NCBI RefSeq assembly: GCF_000002865.3
Contig: NW_001865039.1
Location: 1,902,438-1,966,437 of the forward strand
Source: Monosiga brevicollis MX1
Taxonomy: Eukaryota; Opisthokonta; Choanoflagellata; Craspedida; Salpingoecidae
Length of the DNA: 64,000 nt
Direction: 5' to 3'
The position numbers and the translations under genes were made by a program. The notes beneath the pieces are model-generated. The model saw only the letters and a list, made by a program, of their open reading frames with translations. It ran no database searches and was not told the DNA's origin. Position 1 is the first letter of the stretch. Each line of letters opens with the position of its first letter. Below are positions 58,760 to 64,000 of the stretch, piece by piece.

Positions 58760-60890
58760 ATGCCGCTGCCTGCCAAGGTTCCTTGCTTTGTCGCTCCCAA
58801 AACCAGAATGGACTTGCAACGCTGCGCGCGCCCCCACAGGCAACGCTCATGTGGACTGCCTCCTTGGGCTGCAGATACTCAAACAAGGCTACCTAGTCAA
58901 GCAAGGCGGTATGCGCAAGGCAAGTCCATGTGTCACTTGATTGCACGCTCCTCCCTTCGCCGCCACCGGCACCATCAAAGCATATGCATGACTTTCCAAA
59001 ACAAACCAAAATCTCAACAACAACAGCAACAACAACAACACCAAGTCCAAATCTTGACGCACGCTTGCCCTCGCCGAGGTGCTTGCTTGACTTGCTGCAA
59101 AACTCATCGCGTCGTGTCAACTGGCCTCAGAACTGGAAGCAACGCTGGTTCACCTTGGTAGCCCCAACCATCTTCAACGATGCAGAGATCAAGCCCGTCC
59201 AACTCATTTACTACCGAGATGCCAAGGTCAGCCATCGCCGCAATCCCTTTTTGCCCTCCATGCCCTGCCACCCAGCCCTCCCCTTCCCGACATAATCGAT
59301 CGCTAATTTTGCTGGTCCTGTCATTGTTGTTGTTTAATTTGATCTGTTTTCTGTCCATTTGCTGATCGCAAAAGGCGTCCACCCGCCTGGGCATCATCGA
59401 ACCCCGATATGCCATCGCCATCCGTGAAGCCGACGCGTTGGCCCCCCACAATGGCTTCAAATATGGCTTTGAGGTTGGCCATGACACGCCCTGCCTGGAG
59501 CACTTGTCTGCTTGCACCATGCTTTTCCTTCTTTCGACCTTTGCTCATCTACCTTGAATGCCACATCTCGTACCGCTGCAGCTGGAAATGCCTGGCCGCA
59601 CCTATCTGCTGCAGAGCAGCACAGCGTCCGAACGAGAAGAATGGATTCACATGCTCCAAGATTGCATCGAAGTCGGGGGTAAGCAGCGCCTGATCATCAA
59701 CCCCACCTTCCCGTGTCACCCATCGACTGGAGGGGGCGCCGACCACCTCAAGCTCAACCTCGACCTCGGCCTTGACCTCGGCCCCACCCTTTTAGCCGAT
59801 CGGCCGACGAGCATTGTCTCCTCCAATGATGAAGACGACACCAAGGTGACCATAGCATCTCCACTTGACGTCCGTTGCCATTTTGACTGCCTCGCTGTCC
59901 ACTGACCCCGTGTCTGTTCTAGGCCGAATTCCCACCCCCCTCTAATGCCCCCAACCTCAATGAATCGGGACAATCCATCCCCAGCTCCCACTACTGCTCC
60001 GGCTACCTCACCAAGCTTGGGGGACGCGTCAGTGTTGCGAGGCTTCCTGCAAGCCGTTTTGTGACCTCCCAAAGCTTAATGACGCATCTCTGGCAGCTCA
60101 GTCTTATCAACGATCCCGCTTGCCATTGCTGTATGCAGGTCAAATCCTGGAAGCGGCGCTACTTTCATCTGCGCGGCGAATACATTGTCTACTATCGTGC
60201 CAAGGGTATCTCACCTCCGTTGGGCCAGATTGACCTCAATGAATGCGTGAGCGTGGGCGAGCGTGACGATCCTACCCTCCAGTTTGCATTCGAAATTTGC
60301 ACACCGGAACGAACCTTCCTCCTGGTACGAGTGTGAATTTGCACCTGCACTTTGCCTGTTGGATTGCCCTGCAGCATACAGCACGACCTCTTTCATTTTC
60401 TTGTGCCTTTTTTTTTTATTTTGACCCCCTGACCCGCTGCGCATCCTGGTCTCACACCAAATAGCAAGCAGAGGCCCAGGAGGATCGCCACATGTGGTTG
60501 CAAGCCATCCGTGCTGTCCTCTCGACAAGGTGCGTTTGGTTGTCGCCAGGAGCTGCGCTGCAGTGCGCCAGGAGCTGATTGGTCTTGGTCTGCCATCCAC
60601 CTTTGCAGACCATATACAGAAGGCGCTTCACAGCAGGCGGGAGGAGCCCAACTAGTCAGAACCCGCTCGGAAGCACTGGACAATATCACCCGTCCCATTC
60701 GGTTTGTGTTTCGCTCTTCCAAACCGTGTTTGGCTTGTTGCGGTTTGGCTTTTTATTCGTCGTATTTCTACTTCTTCCAACATTCACCTTTGATTGGCGT
60801 ATTCTGCTGCAACGCAGGGAAGCCAGTCGGATTGAGGAAGGCTTTGACTCTGACCCGGCCCCTGAAGAACACGACCCTCTTCCACTATAG
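58760..60890 (+). CDS. Tandem PH-domain protein (TAPP/PLEKHA-like)
   Basis: Exon 1 (58760-58777) encodes only MPLPAK; exon 2 (58875-58919) gives ILKQGYLVKQGGMRK; exon 3 (59131-59226) gives NWKQRWFTLVAPTIFNDAEI and on to YYRDAK. PH1 continues through ASTRLGIIEPRYAIAIREAD, GFKYGFE, LEMPGRTYLLQSSTASEREE and WIHMLQDCIE. A linker of about 75 residues leads to PH2: YCSGYLTKLGG, VKSWKRRYFHLRGEYIVYYR, GQIDLNECVSVGERDD, FAFEICTPERTFLL and AEAQEDRHMWLQAIRAVL. The tail ends EEGFDSDPAPEEHDPLPL. Both PH domains carry the basic KxWKxR(W/Y)F pattern used by phosphoinositide-binding PH domains, so membrane recruitment by PI lipids is likely. The intron between exons 2 and 3 begins GCAAGT rather than GT; reading phase requires it. 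Confidence 0.88.
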
Positions 60891-61759
60891 CGCCCTTTTG
60901 TTATTGCATGCCCCAAGTTCTTCTTTTTATTATCCCCACCCCCGGGCAATGTTCATCAAGTGAAATTGTATTCTTCCTCAAACCCCACCACTACTCAACG
61001 ATTCACATGTCAGTCAGACACGAGCGTGTGGTTTTTGCTGGCGAACGCTGTTCACAGCGCGCGAGATAATAGCTATAATATCTTCAATAATTTACAGGCA
61101 ATTTTCGATAATTTTTCTTCTTCGTTGCGAGAAGCCCCTTGAAATTTTGCGTTGACGGTTGTGCATAGAGCCCGGTCTCGATGCGGTACCTGCTGCGTGT
61201 ATCCAGCCGATCTGACACCGCCCTCGACCCCCAAGAGAGAGGCTTCACGCGTGTTTATCGACCTTGGTACACGAACCAAACTATTGGGCTTGCGTCGCAC
61301 ATTTTGGGAGAAGAGACAGGCGCGCGACTATTACTGTTTTCTCTGGTTGTTACCACCTTCCCCAACCTCGGGCTCGAGCGACTCAAAAGCCATTCCGAAC
61401 GGTACACACCACTGACCACGCCATTGTTAGTACTTTGCCGAAGAAAGACAATTCGATTGACTTCATGACGTGACACCACCCAATCTCTCAGTCCATCCCG
61501 CCGGACAGCCACTCAATCTGTCAGGCTCGAGAACGTCTGGACGTTTGCACAATCTCCTTCAAACCACTCGAGGCTTCGTCGCCCCACATCACGGAGCTTG
61601 ACTGGCCACTCGGTGCAATCGCGTGAGGCTTGTCGAATTTACAGCGCACCCTCAACGGCAGTTTCAATACCATCATCAAACACGACGCTTGTCGAGAGCA
61701 GAACCATGGCGATGAAGCGGCGTAGATCAACGATCGTGTGGTGTCACTAGCAACAACCA
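60891..61759. other. Convergent region, tandem-PH gene / LRR-kinase
   Basis: A frame at 61181-61468 on the plus strand (95 codons) has no recognisable homology and lies between two 3' ends. An AT-rich stretch (61060-61130) may hold polyadenylation signals. No gene supported. Confidence 0.45.
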
Positions 61760-64000
61760 TCAATGCTGCGCGTCATCAATGCCCAGCTGGGTCAGAGCCA
61801 TTTCCAGGGTTGGGCGAGCTGCGGGCTCAGTCGCCCAGCACGCCTGCATCAGTGACACTGTAGTGTCAGGGACGTGTGGCCAACGCGCGTGCACGACCGT
61901 TATGTCCAGTCGTTTTCCCGCCTCCAGCAGAGCTGACAGCATCGTCATCATCGGACCGCGTTGCCTTCCTTCCTGGAGGCACAGATCCGGTGCTTGCCCA
62001 GTGAGTGTCTCCCACATCAACACGCCAAAGGCAAAGACGGCGGCTGCATAGCCGCCGTTGCGATTTAGGGTCAGAACCTCCGGCGCCATGTAAAGGGGCG
62101 TGCCAACAGCAGTGCTCTGCTCCCCAAGATCGTTCAACTCAAACATCTCAGCCTCGTCAGCAGGCACGGCGCCATTGCGCCGACTCGGTGGCTTGTGTAA
62201 CAGCACTGCCCGGTCCCGAAGCTTGACGGACCCAAAGTCTGTACCTTGGCACGAAGCTGCTCGGTAATCAGGATGTTGCCTGCCTTGACATCCCGATGCG
62301 CATGGCCCAGCTCGTGCAGGTAGGCCAGCCCCGTTGCAACATCGTGCAGAATCTGCAATCGCTGCGGCAGACTCAGCTCCCCTGGCCGCTTTCCGCGGAG
62401 GAGCGAGCGGAGCGAGCCCAAAGGCACGAGCTCCAGCACCAAAAACGGCACGCTCTTCTGGCCGTTAAACTCGCCATCGCCCGCTCCGAAAAACCGCACA
62501 AGTTGCGGATGCCGCGTTCGCTGTAAGAACTCCAGTTCCTTCTGGAAGTCTTCAACTGCTGCTAGGTCCAGAGTGGCTGACATCTTGAGCAACTTGACGC
62601 ACACAGACAGGCCCTGCCACTGAGCTCGCCAGACCTCACCAAAGGCACCGGGCGAGTCATCGTCTATTCGCTCTGCTAGCGCAATCTCGGACTGTTGAAC
62701 ACGCCACGCTTCCTTCAGTTCGGCCACGTCCTCGAGGTAGGCTTGGGACAACAGCCCATATTCCAATTCGTGTTGCTCGTTTGTCAATCGCAATCGCTGC
62801 TGAGAGCGCTGTATGAGCAGCGCCACGCCACCTAACAAGGCAAAGCCAAGCATCACCATGAGGACCACGAACCATGGCTGTTGATACACCGGGGGTGGCT
62901 TTAGAGTACAACCACCACTCTTCCTCATCTCGTATCCAGGTGAACATTGACACTGAAAACTTTGCGCGCCGATGGTCTGGACTTGTGTCCCATAATTTCG
63001 GCTAATCACAAGGTTCGTGGCAGGATGCAGACCGCATTGCAAGGGCACATTGTGCAGCCGCAGTGACGGCAAGTTGTTGTAGTCGCACACTGGCGTTTGA
63101 CCATCAGCCAAAACATAGCTGCTCCCCTCAGGAGTGAAACAAGTTGCATCCGAGTTGCCGACAAAAACTCGTGAAGCAAAAACCTCAGCGATGGCCCGGA
63201 CATCGGCAATCTCATTCTCTGAGAAGTCGATGGCCTCTGCACCCATATCGAGGCAGTGTTGTAGCACTTGTGGCCAGGAGAATGGCGTGATCATGCTCAA
63301 GGCAGCAAAATAGACCCGTCCTGCCGTTTGGCATAAACTGGACGACCAGGAAATGTTGGTACGAGAAATATCAAGAAGGTCCGATACGGGCCACCTCATC
63401 TCCGACAGTTGTGGATTGGAAGACACGTTGAGGAGGGCAATGGTGGGCAGGTCGTTTGCACCCAGGTGAATGGACTTGAGGTTGGGCATGTGATTGATTT
63501 GAAGCGTGGTTAGAGTAGATTTTGGCGGAAAATCAAGATGTAACGACGTCGTGCGCTTGAAGCAGGATACCGTCAGCTTGGCGAGCTTGAGACGAGTGGC
63601 ATCAAAGGTAACCGTTGTGTCGTCCATGGATAAATCAAGGCCCAGCTCCGTGAGTTGATGCTGAGCTAGGATCTCCAGGCCTGACATGGTGGCACCTGTG
63701 AGGTCGAGTGTTTGGAGCTGTACAGCTGGCGCAAGCTTCACGTCGACTGTGAATTCCAAAGGACAATCATTCCGGCCGACGTGGAGGTCCGTCAGCCGGG
63801 GCATATGTGTAAGGTCAAGCTGCAACCAGGTGAGTTTGGAGTCGGTGATGTCCAGATAGGCAAGGTTGCTCAAAGGCGTTAGCCAGCCGGCAGGGAGCGT
63901 TTCAATGGGGTTGGAGGTCAACGCCAAGGCTCGCAACTGGGGGGTTCCAGCAAAGACCTTGTTGGGGAGTGTTTTGAGGTGGTTGCCAATCAGGTCTAGC
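61760..64000 (-). CDS. LRR transmembrane receptor-like kinase, TKL type (runs off the right edge, frame broken)
   Basis: Coding on the minus strand, N-terminus beyond 64000. The ectodomain has leucine-rich repeats (TPQLRALALTSNPIETLPAG, LSNLAYLDITDSKLTWLQLD, TTLQINHMPNLKSIHLGAND), then a Cys-rich EGF-like piece (FQCQCSPGYEMRKSGGCTL). A transmembrane helix, WFVVLMVMLGFALLGGVALL, precedes a kinase domain: SPGAFGEVWRAQWQGLSVCV-KLLK (Gly loop and Lys), the RTRHPQLVRFFGAG region, LVLELVPLGSLRSLL, HAHRDVKAGNIL (catalytic loop), GTPLYMAPEVL and CWATEPAARPTLE. HRDVKAGN and GTPLYMAPE point to a Ser/Thr TKL kinase rather than a tyrosine kinase. The frame shifts by one base at about 62238-62246, between ITEQLRAKV and DFGSVKLRDRAVL, which is right at the DFG motif. 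Confidence 0.85.

Overview
This window is nuclear DNA from a eukaryote with compact, intron-rich genes, almost certainly a choanoflagellate. The closest fit I know is Monosiga brevicollis; that is an inference from gene content, because no species-diagnostic sequence is present. Nearly every gene is cut by short GT-AG introns of about 60 to 250 nt and encodes a protein that aligns well with an animal orthologue, several of animal-lineage type: TyrRS with an EMAP-II tail, RABL6, a class II Rab11-FIP and GARNL3. A receptor-like LRR-TM-kinase, typical of choanoflagellate gene repertoires, lies at the right edge. Simple repeats ((GT)n, (CA)n, (CT)n and CTCTCAAACT-type arrays) fill the spaces between genes. 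One 627-nt run of N sits at 23338-23964.

Layout, left to right: ZNRD2 (+, 578-1808); TBC1D13 RabGAP (-, 2178-4369); RRP36 (+, 4949-6711); mitoribosomal mL44 (-, 6913-8734); a ClC-6/7-type Cl-/H+ exchanger (-, 8951-13259); a two-PC4-domain SUB1-like protein (+, 14440-15504); GLRX5 (-, 15992-17114); SLC39A11/ZIP11 (+, 18648-20497); a tail-anchored GST (+, 21214-22826); cytosolic TyrRS (+, 23965-26423, 5' end in the gap); an APH-like kinase (-, 26548-28406); BPNT1 (-, 28712-30580); an ankyrin protein (-, 31009-32308); an N-terminally anchored GST (+, 32544-34305); a histidine-phosphatase/methyltransferase fusion (+, 34984-37063); ANAPC5 (-, 37145-41059); RABL6 (-, 42269-46536); Rab11-FIP class II (+, 47370-49549); GARNL3 RapGAP (-, 50196-54767); an orphan 124-aa protein (+, 56934-57441); a tandem-PH protein (+, 58760-60890); and an LRR-TM-kinase (-, 61760 to beyond the right edge).

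The genes do not form one pathway. Loose themes are small-GTPase control of traffic (TBC1D13, RABL6, Rab11-FIP, GARNL3), mitochondrial and ribosome functions (mL44, GLRX5, RRP36, TyrRS) and membrane-anchored GSTs. I see no operons, CRISPR arrays, rRNA, tRNA or recognisable transposons.

The most interesting signals are: (1) a 13-15-nt motif, AAAAGTATTTTACTT, found five times in intergenic DNA, each copy on the strand of a gene lying downstream, including a back-to-back pair between the divergent RABL6 and Rab11-FIP genes; (2) the phosphatase-methyltransferase fusion; (3) a reading-frame break exactly at the DFG region of the LRR-kinase; (4) a GC-AG intron proven by reading phase in the tandem-PH gene; and (5) two GST-fold proteins anchored to membranes from opposite ends.
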